Assembly (NCBI GenBank): GCA_008973525.1
Contig: WACJ01000077.1
Location: 868,001-932,000 of the forward strand
DNA: 64,000 bases
From: Stenopsyche tienmushanensis
Taxonomy: Eukaryota > Arthropoda > Insecta > Trichoptera > Stenopsychidae
Reading direction: 5' to 3'
Below, in pieces: positions 22,651-34,731 of the stretch (its first letter is position 1; the number at the start of each line of letters is the position of its first letter). The translations under genes and the position numbers were made by a program. Below the pieces are notes generated by a model. That model made no database searches. It saw only the letters and a list, made by a program, of their open reading frames with translations, and was not told where the DNA came from.

Positions 22651-23196
22651 CAACAGACCCCCGGTAATCTGACAAACGTTTTGCAAGGCAGTGTCGGTTT
22701 GTCGAATTTGTCAGACTATATAATTTTGTAGTATTCCGAATTTATTTAGAAAGAAGTACTTGTAATCAGAAAAAAATATGAAAATTGTGAGATATATACA
22801 TATAAAACACAAAGTTTCATATTATAGACGTCCCGTCATCCGTCCTCAATGTAAAAAAAAATTACTTTCATGGCCAATATGAGTCCAGAAATAAGTATAA
22901 GCTTGTTTTTTTTCCTAAAGAAACCATATATAAAAAGCTTCCTCCACCTTTGGATGTTAACCTTTCCTGAAGGTTTGCCTCTTGCCTGGCCTACAATCCT
23001 ACAAATTTTTAATTCTACAATTTTTTTTGTATCATAAATTGTGGATCGTTTTACTCTGTACTCACTTGTCAACTTACAAAAAGATTCGTTACGATTTAAG
23101 CAGTCCAGAATCACACTTTTGCATTTTTTACACTGACGAAGCTTTACCATACAAATATGCTTGTATTGGGATGTCGGATTATAGGGGGTGCCAGAT
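22651..23196 (-). mobile_element. Tigger-like element, 546 bp, internally deleted
   Basis: Left end CAACAGACCCCCGGTAATCT and right end (reverse complement) ATCTGGCACCCCCTATAATC pair with mismatches; the (A/C)CCCCCxxTAATCxGAC signature is characteristic of Tigger/pogo termini. TA dinucleotides lie outside both ends (22649-22650, 23197-23198). Inside, on the minus strand, is the N-terminal DNA-binding part of a transposase only. Beyond the right end TCGGGGTCGGATTAAC repeats the terminal motif, so the exact right border may be up to 20 bp further. Confidence 0.7.
22836..23150 (-). pseudogene. Tigger/pogo transposase N-terminus (HTH)
   Basis: The 104-codon ORF starts MVKLRQCKKCKSVILDCLNR and continues NESFCKLTSEYRVKRSTIYD then TKK. 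This corresponds to the psq-like helix-turn-helix of Tigger/jerky proteins (pattern LDxLxxGES...LAxEYxVxxSTIYDIKK). Similarity is lost after about residue 50, and no CENP-B-like second domain or DDE catalytic domain follows. It therefore could bind DNA at most; as a non-functional remnant it needs no expression. It sits within the TIR-bounded fragment 22651-23196. Confidence 0.7.
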
Positions 23197-23198
23197 TA

Positions 23199-24548
23199 GA
23201 TCGGGGTCGGATTAACGCATGTATGCTGTATATTTAATTTTAAATTGAATATCATAACAAAATATTTGCATGATATTGTGTTTTTGACGAGGAAATATTC
23301 ACAATCTAGATATTTTGGTTGAAGGAGAAACTCACTTTTACTACAGAGGTATTAAAAAGCGAGAGCATGATCATGTATAGATTTTTGAGATGATCAATAC
23401 CAAGATTCAAATATTTATCTGAACCTAAACTATATCTAGCAATGAAGTTTTTTAACATAAAAAATACACTGATTTTTTGCCAGGATTTTTTTTCAATACT
23501 AACTCTGTGGCACATCATAATATATTGTATCAAAATGTGCAAATTTGATGATTGACCAAGTTTTCATATAATCAATAGTTCTTGGAGTCATATTATAAAT
23601 TAGGTTGAAATCCAGATTTTCAAAAAATAAAATAAAAAGTTATTAACAAACTTAATACTTGCTTCTTAAAAATATTTTTATGTAAAAATTTCTATATCTT
23701 TGTTAGAATGGATTCTGATACACTACGTTAAATTAATATAATACATAGTGCTTATCTCGCATTGCAGTTCTAATCGCGACGTGCTGCTTAAGGTGTGTTA
23801 AAAATAAGAAAGTTAAAAAACATATGGCTTAATAATAATATTAATTTGTGTGAGAAATTATGCTTTATGGCATTTTATATTAGTAACACCTGTCCTGGTG
23901 ATTATGTGAATGTTTATATATTGCATTTTAATATAATCCATTTATCGTATTGATAACTTTTTTGTAAGTCCTAACCACATTAGGTCTTTTGAATATCTCT
24001 TTATTGGCATACACCCATATTAAATATTGGAAATAAATGTATTTATAATATACAATGAAATGCAGGATCATTCCTGAGGTTTAATTTATATGCCATTAAT
24101 TAGCGAAATACATATAGAATGCTCAGGGATAAAAATAGTCGTCGATTAAATTTCACGATGTCTGTTTTAGGCTTGGATGGCATGGTTCGAGTTTGATCAC
24201 GTCTTCATACACCTAAATATATAGCGAAAAGCTCATTCTCTTAATTGTCGTCCAATTAAACTGAAACTTCTTAATTACTGCAATCACAAGTCCTTCTCGG
24301 ACGAGCTGTTGCTAATGAGCTGCACATCCATCATTCGAATCGACCGCATTTTTATACGTAGAGGAAATACCATTCGAAGCATGTGTACTTCTGCATTTTT
24401 TCCATCCATCCAAGTATTAAAATTAAATAATAATACCCTGCGAGCACCCTGCAAAAAGCAAATAACAACAGCAGTTCATGTAAAGATCGGCAAAGCGTTT
24501 TCATCACCGTATCGAAACCGGATATTCTTGTTTCCTAAATTGGGATAG
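23199..24548. other. Unassigned AT-rich sequence
   Basis: About 1.35 kb between the Tigger fragment and the 24.5-kb exon-like patch. Only short motif-free ORFs. If the patch is an exon, this is its upstream intron. Confidence 0.4.
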
Positions 24549-24669
24549 CCACCACTGGGCGGATGCTGGCGGGGTCGTTTTAACCCCATCAGATAGCGTA
24601 CGTTGGTCAGTTTTGAGGGCCGCAGCCGCCCAACATTACAAGACAATGAAAGACCGGGGTCGAGCATCT
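24549..24669 (+). CDS. Candidate internal exon, unknown gene
   Basis: A GC-richer island bounded on the plus strand by a pyrimidine-rich acceptor (TTTCCTAAATTGGGATAG) and a textbook donor GTAAGT at 24670. With phase 1 entry the 121 bp encode 40 open codons, starting HHWADAGGVVLTPSDSVRWS and ending AAAAQHYKTMKDRGRAS. The stretch is helix-like and free of TE motifs. The minus strand is also open (63-codon ORF 24476-24667), so strand is not certain; the plus-strand donor is the better signal. I do not recognise the protein. Confidence 0.35.
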
Positions 24670-25642
24670 GTAAGTTAATTCAGCAAACCGGATTCCCGTG
24701 ATGTCACTCCGTTCGGTCGTAGAGCAAAAAATAAGGAGCTGCTCGCAAAGTGTCTCATTAAAATTCTGATTTGTGAAGATTTATTTCGCTATATTTGTTA
24801 AAACGACTAAAACCCACTATTGGGTACCCGATCTGTATACGTATGTAATTTTTTGCACGCTTATGCGGAACGCGGCAGAAATGGAAATAAACGCAAATCG
24901 CCGAGAGTTCAAATCCGGTTTTTCGTTTTTCATTAAAATCATCGAAGATATTGCGAAAAAATCCGGTTATCATAACGACACATTCGAAACAATGGGATCG
25001 CAAAAACCCGCCGGTCTTCTATGAGGAACGGCAGTACGAATACTCACCGGTCGATGAAATTATTTCGTATTGAATTTTAAAGTCATCTTCGTCTTCGAGC
25101 CGACCATCAAGAGCGTTAGCATCATCTTCTTATTTTACGACTTTGGTCGAATTCGAGACCAATTTTATTTCATACTTAAAAGTCGATAAAATTCAATATA
25201 CGCAGTATTTAAGAATTTGGCGACGCGCAAATGGGCTCTTTTATTGCAATGGGTCAAAAAAGGTTAAATATCTCGAATGGCTTCTCACAGAAGCTTTTTA
25301 AGATATGCAATCTTTCCTCAAATTTAATTGGAATCGCAATTTTGAATCGCATGAGGACTGAAGCAGGTCGCATTTCTTAGGAAGCAAAAAAAAATCACTG
25401 AAGTCCCTTTCCTTCATCTTTTCACAATAAAAAGGTTCCTTCCCTTTGATTTTTTAAAAATATTGACATAAATAATTTAATGTCAAATAACTTACCATAC
25501 AGTTTAGATATAAGTCTAAATCTGAACTATATGTATAGTATGTCGTTTGATACCATTTTGGACTTTGGCAGATATGTGCATTGGTCCCTTGTCATGCTGA
25601 ATCCCCATGTATTTTGAAGACTTTTTCATTTTTATTTAATAT
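24670..25642. other. Unassigned sequence after the candidate exon
   Basis: No recognised elements. Two opposing 81-83-codon ORFs overlap at 24758-25024. A short inverted pair (CGTATTGAATTTTA / TAAAATTCAATATACG) brackets about 135 bp at 25065-25202 and could be an old MITE or chance. Confidence 0.35.
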
Positions 25643-25835
25643 TAGCGAAAACCCGACATGCGTTGCAATGCCACATGTTCACAATGGAACAAGGGAACAA
25701 TGTTCCTTCGTTGTGTCAGTGGTCCGAAATTCGGTCCGGTTGGACACGGAAACCTTGTGGCCACTCCCCGCCCCGCGAACCTCCACGTCCCTCGAACCTC
25801 ACGTCCCGCGACTCTCACGCCCCGCGACCATAAAA
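25640..25835 (+). repeat. Composite repeat: Penelope-like end plus shared block
   Basis: Begins with TTAGCGAAAACCCGACATGC followed by GTTGCAATGCCACA, nearly the same as 15592-15625. About 35 bp later it has GTTCCTTCGTTGTGTCAGTG and the following 28 bp, nearly identical to 16633-16681. In the hAT locus the same two blocks are about 1 kb apart. It then ends with a short GC-rich CCCCGCGA/CCTC(A/C)CGTCC repeat array (25766-25830). It looks like a deletion derivative of the same composite element. Confidence 0.55.
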
Positions 25836-28317
25836 AAATAATTATGTAGATGTATTTTTCTTCTATTATTGTAGTCCTTTATGATATGAAATTTTAATAG
25901 CAAAACTCTTATACAAGCCTAGAAATCAGTTGATAAGACAATTTTAGTAGATATTTTTATTATGTTAGGGGTAGAGCTAGATTTTAGAAGATGACACCTT
26001 TCTCGAGAACTATCTTTAAAATTAATGATGTCAATGTCAAAATTAAGTATTTCTAGCAAGTTTATTCTGAAATTGCTTCCATAGAAATATCAACTTAAGA
26101 ATCATATTCAATCAATTTTGTAGCGTAAAAATTGATTCTCTATAAGCTGCCATCATAACATATCTCTATGACAGATCATTTGCTCCAAATTGAGCAATTT
26201 TTATAATCATCATGCGTTCACTGTAATAGTCTCTTTAAGAATTGCGGTCTTCTTTCGATGCTTAAACGACGTTTTTACTGCATAAATCCTATCACGCGCA
26301 ATAAAATGCATATTTTGTTATCGATTTAAAATAAATTGATCACTAGCTTTCGATAAGTCGACTGCTATAATGCAAATTTACTGCAGGTGAAATTTCCAGC
26401 TCCAATGGTTGCAGAACTGCTATATATTATGGAGGTGAAAATTCTACTTCAGCGTGTTCTTGTTTGCATCTTAAATTATGTTATGTGCAGATTTCAATTA
26501 AAATGATCTTTTAAATTGTAGCCTTATTTAATGTGGAAATTTACTGGGATGAGTTTGGATCTCTACGAAGAACAACGAAGGGTAGTTTTTTCATATAAAT
26601 ATTTTCACACTTAATTGATTAATTCGATCATCAAAATCTAAAAACAACTCATATATTATCGTCAATTATGAAAAAAAAAACCTATTTTTCCAGTTTTTCC
26701 CGTTTCGTATTATTCTTTGGACCCGTTTTCTGACCGTTTTTAAGTCATCCTTCCATTTAATGCAGTGTGGTTTGCCTTCAATTTCTTAATATGTATTTCT
26801 TTACATAGCTTGTAAATCTTTTATTTAATATGTTATCAAGAGATTTTAATCTTTTTGCGTTTAATTTCAAATTTTACTCAATTTACTTCTTCATTTTGAT
26901 CCATTAGGCTATATAGATACAATGATGATACATGGGTCAAATTAAAACGTTATTTTTTGCATAGATTGGATAAAAGTTGTTGTTGAAGCTACTACTGTTT
27001 AAATAGCATATTAAATATTATCAATACCATTAAGATACCAACTATAAATTTAATCTATCTTGGATATTAGCCGTCAATCAATAATGCCAAATATTAAAAG
27101 CCACTTAATTGCTTGACACATACCCTAGGTTTAATACAACTCTTTGTAAAGAGAGCTTTTTTGTGCTCGAAGATTTTTGTGGATATCGCGATGAACTTAG
27201 AAAAGTCAAACGCGAGACCATTAATTAGTACACCTAATTGCTATTAGGGTTCATCAAGCAACTAACGACCGAGATAAGCTAATGAGCTTTGAATAATTAC
27301 ATTCTTGGATCCTGGAGCAAATACTCAATCCTCTTATCGACCATTGATTAATTGTATAAAGCGGCAATAAAATAACTCACCAGCTTCAAAGTGCCTTTAA
27401 AAAATTGCAGTAAGTCGGGCGATTTTTTTCCCGGATGATGCGAATTTGAGATCTTAAGTGGCCGATAGCAAATCTCATTTTCGATGCGATATTTGCTGGT
27501 TGTTGATGTTTGTTTTAATTCCATAATCATCATGTCTGATGGCCAGCACCCATAATAGTCGAGGAAGATAAATGGATAGATTATGGTACATGTCACATTT
27601 TTTACACGGCCATTACATGTGAGCCTTCATCGTAAAAAAGTAACATCCGTAATTATCGCCTATGATTGCTTTAATTATTATATTTAAATAATCCCCCCTG
27701 ATATGATTACGAAATAATTAGAGGGTATCATGGCATTTTGTTTCGCACAATGGAGAACATAACTGGGAATTTAGTAGGACGATAAAAATTGATTCGTTCT
27801 TCGGCTAATAATTCCTTAGATGGCATCGACAATTAATAACATATAAATGGTCGAGGTCTTACAATGAAAGTCGTAATTGCAATAAAATATAACAAATTAT
27901 CTTAATGAATAGTACATCTATGGTCATAAACAGATGACTACTGCATATTAAAACTGTATTTATATAGTAAGGGTGTACCATAAAGTGATTAGATAGAAAT
28001 TTTATGGAAGTTATCGTTTATATTACATGCTATCGTTTATATTAAGAACGATGATAAAGATTTCAAAAAATAATAATAGTTGAATTAATGTTTTATTTAT
28101 TTATGTATCCGAATGAAAATATCAGATTATTAGTTTTATCTATGACAGAAATGAAAATCGTTTATGAAATGATTCAATTCAATTTTATGCCCATATATCA
28201 TCCTTATGTTGATGTAAAAAAAAATTGTAATTGCATGATTTATACATGATACAAGAAGACGTTCCGTATGATTTTACAATCTAAATAATTTAAGCGATAT
28301 TCTAAAAAAATATCTTA
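25836..28317. other. Unassigned AT-rich sequence
   Basis: About 2.5 kb without ORFs of note. Region 27180-27850 has several TAATTA/ATTAATTAG-type motifs and slightly higher complexity, the kind of sequence seen in insect noncoding regulatory DNA, but nothing decisive. Confidence 0.35.
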
Positions 28318-28345
28318 ACACATTACCGTCGGGCTACGTATAACA
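28318..28345 (+). repeat. piggyBac-like terminus (solo)
   Basis: TTAA (28316-28319 region) is followed by CACATTACCGTCGGGCTACG. The same end, TTAA then CACATTCCCGTCGGGTACG, occurs in reverse orientation at 60633-60660. TTAA plus a shared end in two places suggests a piggyBac-like or TTAA-targeting family; the partner termini were not found. Confidence 0.4.
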
Positions 28346-28569
28346 TCAACATTCGCCTGACACGGGCCGTATTTGCGACTATTGCGGCTAAAAATGCACA
28401 GGTGGGTCTATCGAAAGTACATAAAAGACGCAAACCTTTGAAATCCATCCTTTGAAATATACGATAAAACTAGTTCCTTCTCTGCCTTAATACCGCGTAA
28501 TAGTGAAATTGCAATAGGAAACCGCGCTTATCGAGGGCCAAATGTGTCTAGGAAGCCTCAAACTTGTAT

Positions 28570-29405
28570 ATAGGTATTTTGCACATGGATTGACAATTTT
28601 TTTAGGGGTCAGGGGCATCTTTTGCTACGTTTCACATATAGTCCCTATGCCCCAAGTGTCAGGGTTGTCGAAATAGATTTTTTGTTCAACATTTTGAAAA
28701 AATACCCAAAATTTTACCTTTAAATCGTGATAACTTTTTAATCTGTAGTCATAATAGCACGAAATAACAGTGTTTGTATTTTGCAATATTTTTTTTGATA
28801 TAAATAAATCATTGTTTTAGGCAATTAGTTTAAATAAAATTACTTTTAGGCTTCCAAAGTCAAATAAAATGTGCAAACGAATGAGAAATATCAACTTCTA
28901 AATTCTTTATACAAAAATTTAACAACTATTTTGAACTTAATTTAATTTTAAAAAGTTCTCTAGACTATGCCCTTTTCAACGATATGCTACATGTCATGTA
29001 AATCATTCAATACGTCGTTAAATTCGAAGATGTTTTTATTAAATTTATTTACAAAATTTGTTCAAATTGGCCGACTCTGCTATGCCTACGCACGACTGGC
29101 CTATGCACATACGACACATTTTTCTTATTTCAACTGTAGTTGTCTGAAGTAGCATTTTTTCTTTCATTTTTGCAAAGGCAAGGCTTATTCCTTCAATTAG
29201 GATTTCTTCTGTGGGCGCCTCTGTCGTGTAAATTAATCAACCTGACACCATTGGATTTCTTTGTCTGAAGCCGTGCCCTATTCTGTGGCTTGCGCGGTCT
29301 CCAGACCTGACACCACAGGCTTCCTTGCCTGAGGACGTGCCTCATTCCATGGCTCGCACGGTCTCCAGACTTGACACCGCTGGATTTCTTTGTCTAGGAA
29401 CAAAT
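28570..29405 (+). mobile_element. Mariner-like element A with amplified motif, right end lost
   Basis: Starts TAGGTATTTTGCACATGGAT, matching the left terminus of element B (31625). It then shares long blocks with B in the same order, including ATACCCAAAATTTTACC, TTTAAATCG, ATGTGCAAACGAATGAGAAA and ATGCTACATGTCAT. It has an extra 80-bp segment near 28610-28670 that B lacks. The right part carries a 65-bp tandem array. No right terminus was identified. No open transposase frame remains. Confidence 0.6.
29238..29398 (+). repeat. 65-bp tandem repeat from a transposase motif (A)
   Basis: About 2.5 units of a 65-bp repeat starting CCTGACACCA(T/C)TGGATTTCT. One frame of a unit reads PDLTPLDFFVWG-like residues, the conserved block of mariner-type transposases close to the third catalytic Asp. 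Because 65 is not a multiple of three, each unit changes frame relative to the previous one, so the array itself cannot code. Confidence 0.7.
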
Positions 29406-31624
29406 GTATCTTTTTTTTGGGAGGTTCGATTTAAAATAGAGCAGATAGAATGTCTACCGAAAACTGCAACTTCATGACAAAATCATGACCTGAGCGGATG
29501 CTTGATTTCTTTTAGTCATTTGCTTCTCCAAACGACTGGCTGGTTTTATTTTCAATCAAACATTGTATTTTTTCCGCTAGTTTAGCTATTTGAGTCTGCT
29601 TTTATTACTTAAATGCTTCCATTTAATGGGGTGATAAAATTTGTACTTGTAATAAAATTTGCAGGCTTTTAAGTGACGCACATTTTTAAGTATATTTCAA
29701 ATCGGCGACTATTCAAATGCGTTTTGCAACATTGACAGTATAATCAATACTATTACAACAAATATGAGCGAGCATAGGACTATATTTGAGTTTAGATACA
29801 CTTAATCTGGCGGATAATGTTAGTAGCTGACAAATTAAAATTAATTCAATAAAAAGCCCAAATTTGCGTTTAATAAGTTAAATATATTATAACTTAAAAT
29901 CAAGATCTACTTTATTGATTTATCTATGTTTTCCATTTAGCTTTCTTCCTGTATAGTTATCAGCTCTATTGTATTGTTAGCAATTACAATGATTGTCCAA
30001 AATTCTCGTTTAGGCTATTTACATCAATGCATTTAATTGAATTGAAATAAAATTGCAGGATGTGGACAAAATTTTATCAAATTGTTTGGAAGCAATCAAT
30101 GGTATTGAGTACAATTGGCGCAATTTTGGTTCGTTATGTGATTCGTTCGATTCGGGTTTCTCAATTTACATTTCGCCGATTTGCTGATGACATAAGGGTT
30201 TTGACACTGATATAATTTCACAATTAAGTACATATCAACATTTCGCTTTATACTTTTGTTTAAATAGAGGGCTATCAAAGCTCAATCAAAAGTAGTGCGT
30301 GATCACTCTCCATCCGTTAGCAACTTAATAAAAGACGAACTAAGGCAGTGCTATGAGAACTTTTTGGCTTGGGCAGTAATCACATGTCAGAGATGGGTTA
30401 TCTGCATTAATAATGTTTTATCAATTACCCCCTTCATTGCTGGAACCATTAGTGAACGTGTTATTATAGTCGTGAAGGTTCACGGAGGAGGCAAGAGACT
30501 TTAATTGGCGGTGAATTAAGGCCGATGATGCCAAGAAAGAGAACCATTCTCGATGTTTATAGTAATTATTGAAAACATGATTCGTGCGGAAAACGTTTCT
30601 ATAATTCCAGCTCGAAAACGCAGAGAAAAAACGGTCCAGTCTACGATTTCTAAAAATAATGTTTGCCGTACGATTATGCATTTGGTAATAATTTGAATGG
30701 TTAAGAGCTGCGATCGCATGGAAATGCTGTCTTCCGTGATTTGGTCAATGATTTGGTGATTATATGCCTAAATGAGCTTTGATTTGTAACAGATTATCGA
30801 CGCTTGCAAAAAGCTATGAATAATGTATCGAGCTCATCTTAAATTCTAAATACAGCTTTTAGAACATTGCCAGGATACATGCAGATTTTCGTTTATGTTG
30901 AATAAACAAAATACTGATATGTAGAGCTTACAACTGACTACAGAATAGCAAATCACACTTCGTGCTCATTTTTGACATATTTATTTTTTATTCCCAAGAG
31001 TATTCCCAAGGAAGCATAACGGACACAATAATAAACGAAAGATATTGTATTTAAAAATTTTAATCGGATATTTGAGGGAGACTATAGCAAATCTGGGAGC
31101 ATTTCTTAGCATTACATTGGCTTTTATTAGGTCTACCATGTATAAAGAAAAGACAGGTTTTCATGTACTCCATAAAGCTCTTTTGAACTGAAACTTCTAT
31201 AATATATGCGCAGTAGGATAAATTGACTTTAACGCTATGAATACTGAAACTCCAAACGAGAATCGATCGAAAAAAGAAAGAAAATCGTTTCTATTCTTTC
31301 TGTCTCCGTCGAATACATCGTAGATGCATTACGCGCATGCGTCGCGCCGACTCTATATGTGTATGTCTATACTAAGCATAAAGCAAACTATAGACCTGGA
31401 GCTTGCCTATTTTATTATATATTACACAAACAAAATATTTTCGCTAACTATTTCGAAAATCATTCACAAACGAAAGCCTGATATCTTCAATATCGACCGC
31501 ATGAAGAGGTTAATATTTGATGGAGATGATATGAATGTGCCTCTTTTCCATGATTTCATATTGATGATGCTCTTATCTTACAGCGGATCGCATATAGCTG
31601 CATTCTGATTAATATAATAATATA
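29406..31624. other. Unassigned sequence between the two related elements
   Basis: About 2.2 kb. Contains opposing short ORFs (30096-30719) and an NRF1-like palindrome at 31331-31346, with no recognised gene or element ends. Confidence 0.35.
31331..31346. promoter_or_regulatory. NRF1/Ewg-like palindrome
   Basis: ACGCGCATGCGTCGCG contains the GCGCATGC core of NRF-1/Ewg sites in a local CG-rich island. An ORF of 94 codons starts nearby (31324) but has no recognisable features. Possible promoter element only. Confidence 0.2.
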
Positions 31625-32297
31625 CATGGTATTTTGCACATGGACCGATAATTTACCATTTTGGAAAAATACCCAAAATTTTACCTTTAAATCGTCATAA
31701 CTTTTAAATATGTAGTCACAAAAGCGCAAACTAACTGTTTTTTTATCTTGCAATATATTTTTGATTCAAATAAATTATTATTGTATTTAATTGATTTAAA
31801 GAAAATTACTTCTGAGCTTCCAAATTCACAAAAAATGTGCAAACGAATGAGAAATTCTAAACTCTCTAAGCAAAAAACTAATTTGGTTTAGTTTTAATTT
31901 TTTTCATAGTTTCATTTTTCACATTTCCCTTTCCAACAATATGCTACATGTCATACAAATCCTTCAAAAAGTTGTTAAACTTGAAGAGTTTGCCAGGGCC
32001 AGGTTTAAGAAAATACTTGGCCACGTCTGTCATGTAAATGAATTATTTTTGTAGACCTATTCCGTGGCTCGCATTGCCAACAGACCTGACACCACTGGAT
32101 TTATTTGTCTGGGGATGTGCCCTACTCCGCGGTTCGCATGGTCTTCAGATCTGACACCACTGGATTTCTTTGTATGGGGATGTGCCCTATTCCGTAGCTC
32201 ACACGGTCTACAGAATGTTTTAAGTGTCAACATATGGTAGCAAAATACCCCTCTAACGCCCAAAATATTTTTGTCGGTTCATGTGCATAACATCCTG
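31625..32297 (+). mobile_element. Mariner-like non-autonomous element B, 673 bp
   Basis: Inverted ends: left CATGGTATTTTGCACATGGA and, reverse complemented right, CAGGATGTTATGCACATGAA. TA flanks both sides (31623-31624, 32298-32299). The interior is collinear with element A. The right third carries a 65-bp tandem repeat containing PDLTPLDFFVWG. There is no open frame. The TIR pair and TA duplication make the boundaries firm; the mariner relationship rests on the transposase motif. Confidence 0.75.
32077..32214 (+). repeat. 65-bp tandem repeat from a transposase motif (B)
   Basis: Two full units start CCTGACACCACTGGATTTAT and TCTGACACCACTGGATTTCT, 65 bp apart, with a partial upstream unit from about 32048. 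The unit's GACCTGACACCACTGGATTT encodes DLTPLD in one frame, part of the transposase motif. Same unit as in element A, so amplification predates the split of the two copies or happened in their common source. Confidence 0.7.
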
Positions 32298-34315
32298 TAT
32301 ATGCATCAAAGTTTCAAATTTACAAAAAATGTATGCACACCCTGTATTTGATTCACAGAACATGTTTATTTTGAGCTATGTGTTTTAATGTTTGGATTTG
32401 TTTGCCGATAGATCTCGAAAACAAGTTTTCGATTAAGTTATGCTATCACTATGGAATCGGTATAAATAATAATGCACAAGAGATATTTTCCTTGTGCTAT
32501 GTATTTGCTTCTATCAATTATATCTATAGTACGAGTAGTTCTATTTTATTTATGTTGAAGTGATTGCAAAAAATATGAATTGCATTGATATAAACTAAGG
32601 GCTTAGAACGAAATTTATTTTTATTTTAGGAATAAAGCTATGGTGTAATATTATGGAAAATATGCGGTGGACTATCAATGCATATGATTAAGTTGGAATA
32701 AGATTATTTCAGCACAAATTCAGATTAAATTTGAATCTGTATAATAAGAGTCAAAGAATTAGGCCACTATATCAATATTTATTGATTATTGACATTAAAT
32801 TAAATCGTTATGTTCAATAAATCTAAAAATTGTCACAGATATTTAGACGAAGCATTAATGATAACGATCGAATCCAATGTGGAAACGCCATATAACTTCA
32901 TAATTTAAAAAAATATTATGAAATATATGGAAAATACAGGTTTATACTAATTATAAAAGCCTCCTCGTATATCTGTGTCTAATTTAATGCACATAAAAAG
33001 ATACATGGGATTCTTCCCCGAGATAATTGCTAAGGCACATTTTATAAATTTAATAAGCGAAGAAAGTGGATGATACTCGAAGCAGTTAATCCACAACTCG
33101 TCATTCCTAATATGGAATGCTTAGTGTGAGCTAAAAGAAAATGCAGTGCTTGTGATTGATGATTTATACGACCGCTTCGGAAAAAATCGAACAGATCGGA
33201 AAACGATTGCCACAGTTCAATTGGAAAGCGGCGATAATTGAAGGCACATCTCGTTATATTGAGACGTTAGCAATTATCGACGATTGAGTTAATAGTTTTT
33301 AAAAATTCGCCCATATTAGCGACGGTGTTTATGGGGCGAACGATCGTATTTTATGTCTGCTCGTGTGCAATTTGCTTCTCAGCCTCGAGTGAAAGAATGA
33401 CCGGTGTAAGATAATTAATGACCGTCGAGGTGGTTATCGGGCAACGCAAGGACCACCATTTGCACTTTGTCTTGTCGAATTTTAAATTCAAATTTTACTT
33501 CTTGCGCTTCTTTACTCTCGGGATGCGAATTTCCCCCATTTTTGTATCGTCCAATCTATGTGCATCTGTTTATGGTCGAGTATCGTTGTATGCAAAACCA
33601 GTTGAATCACTGACTACCGTTCATAGGTTCAATAGACTTGATGCTCAAACAAAAGGACTGTTTATCGAGCAAATTATTTACAACGCGGAAGATGTAAATT
33701 TATGCGACTTAATTTTTAAATCATGAAAGAAATGACGACAAGACTCTATGTGACACGTCTGATAACGTACAGATTGTTGGGAAAGCTCCCAATGATCGAT
33801 TGGGGTTTCTTATGCTTAGTCATTAAGTCTGATGAATCATTCCAATTGTGTCGTTATTCATCTTAGAATTAATCTAAAAGTCGTTTTTATAATGATCAAT
33901 TTGGTTTTACATTGATTCATTCACAACATTATTATATTTCCATTTTAAGAATATTTAAAGCTAAAAACCTCTGTCTTGGATTAAGACTTTTTTTATCTAT
34001 GTAATTTAATAATTTCATGTACATATTTCCTAATATAATTCATAAACTGAGCATTCCTTGATGTTGGCAATCTCCATAGAAAACTTTTCTAGGGAAAGAA
34101 TTCTTCAAGCGGTGGTTTATCATTACATTCCAGATATAATTTTTTGGATGAGTAAGTAGTGAATTTTAAATATTGTTCAAAATCCAGATAATCGCTATGA
34201 AAAATTAACATTTGCGATCTCCCAATTTTTTAAGTATGGTTTATAATTTTTCCACAATCTAAATTTGAACTTAAGCCTTTTTAATTAAAGTTCAGGATTA
34301 ATCCATTATATCATA
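32298..34315. other. Unassigned sequence
   Basis: About 2 kb. The part at 33150-33730 is GC-richer with a 102-codon ORF (33418-33726) that has no recognisable motif. The rest is AT-rich. Confidence 0.35.
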
Positions 34316-34424
34316 TCACTCAATAAGTTTGTAGGATTTTTTGCACTTAAAATTAATTGATTGACCATTTGGGGTCGTTTTTTCGCAATTTCTTTAAAAA
34401 AAATCCTACATATTTATTGAGTGA
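34316..34424. mobile_element. 109-bp MITE
   Basis: The ends are inverted repeats of TCACTCAATAAGTTTGTAGG then ATTTTTT, about 27 bp with two mismatches, around a 50-bp core. TA precedes the left end and TG follows the right one, a probable decayed TA duplication. A solo end of the same family lies at 51735-51762 (AATCCTAGGAACATATTGAG). Non-coding. Confidence 0.65.
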
Positions 34425-34731
34425 TGTGTTCTGAAACTGGTTGTAATATTTATAAAATTTGATCTGGCGTTCTCTGTATGCTAAGGATGTCAAATTCATA
34501 GCTCACAACGAATATTTTGGTGGCCCAGCCAAAAAAATATACAAAAAATGCCTAATTAAAATAGTCTTTATTCATACTTTTGACATGAGCTTCAACATTT
34601 TAGAGGATTTTTTGAAACCAATACCGATGCATGGTTTTGCAAAAATACATTCTATCCTTGTAAAAATTACCTTTTGCAGCTACAGCTACAGAAAAACGGT
34701 ATTACTACAAAAAATAAGGCGAAATTAGTGA

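Noticed and set aside
29238..32214. CRISPR-like repeat array
   Set aside because: Units are 65 bp and directly adjacent with no spacers; they derive from a transposase motif in an insect-type genome.
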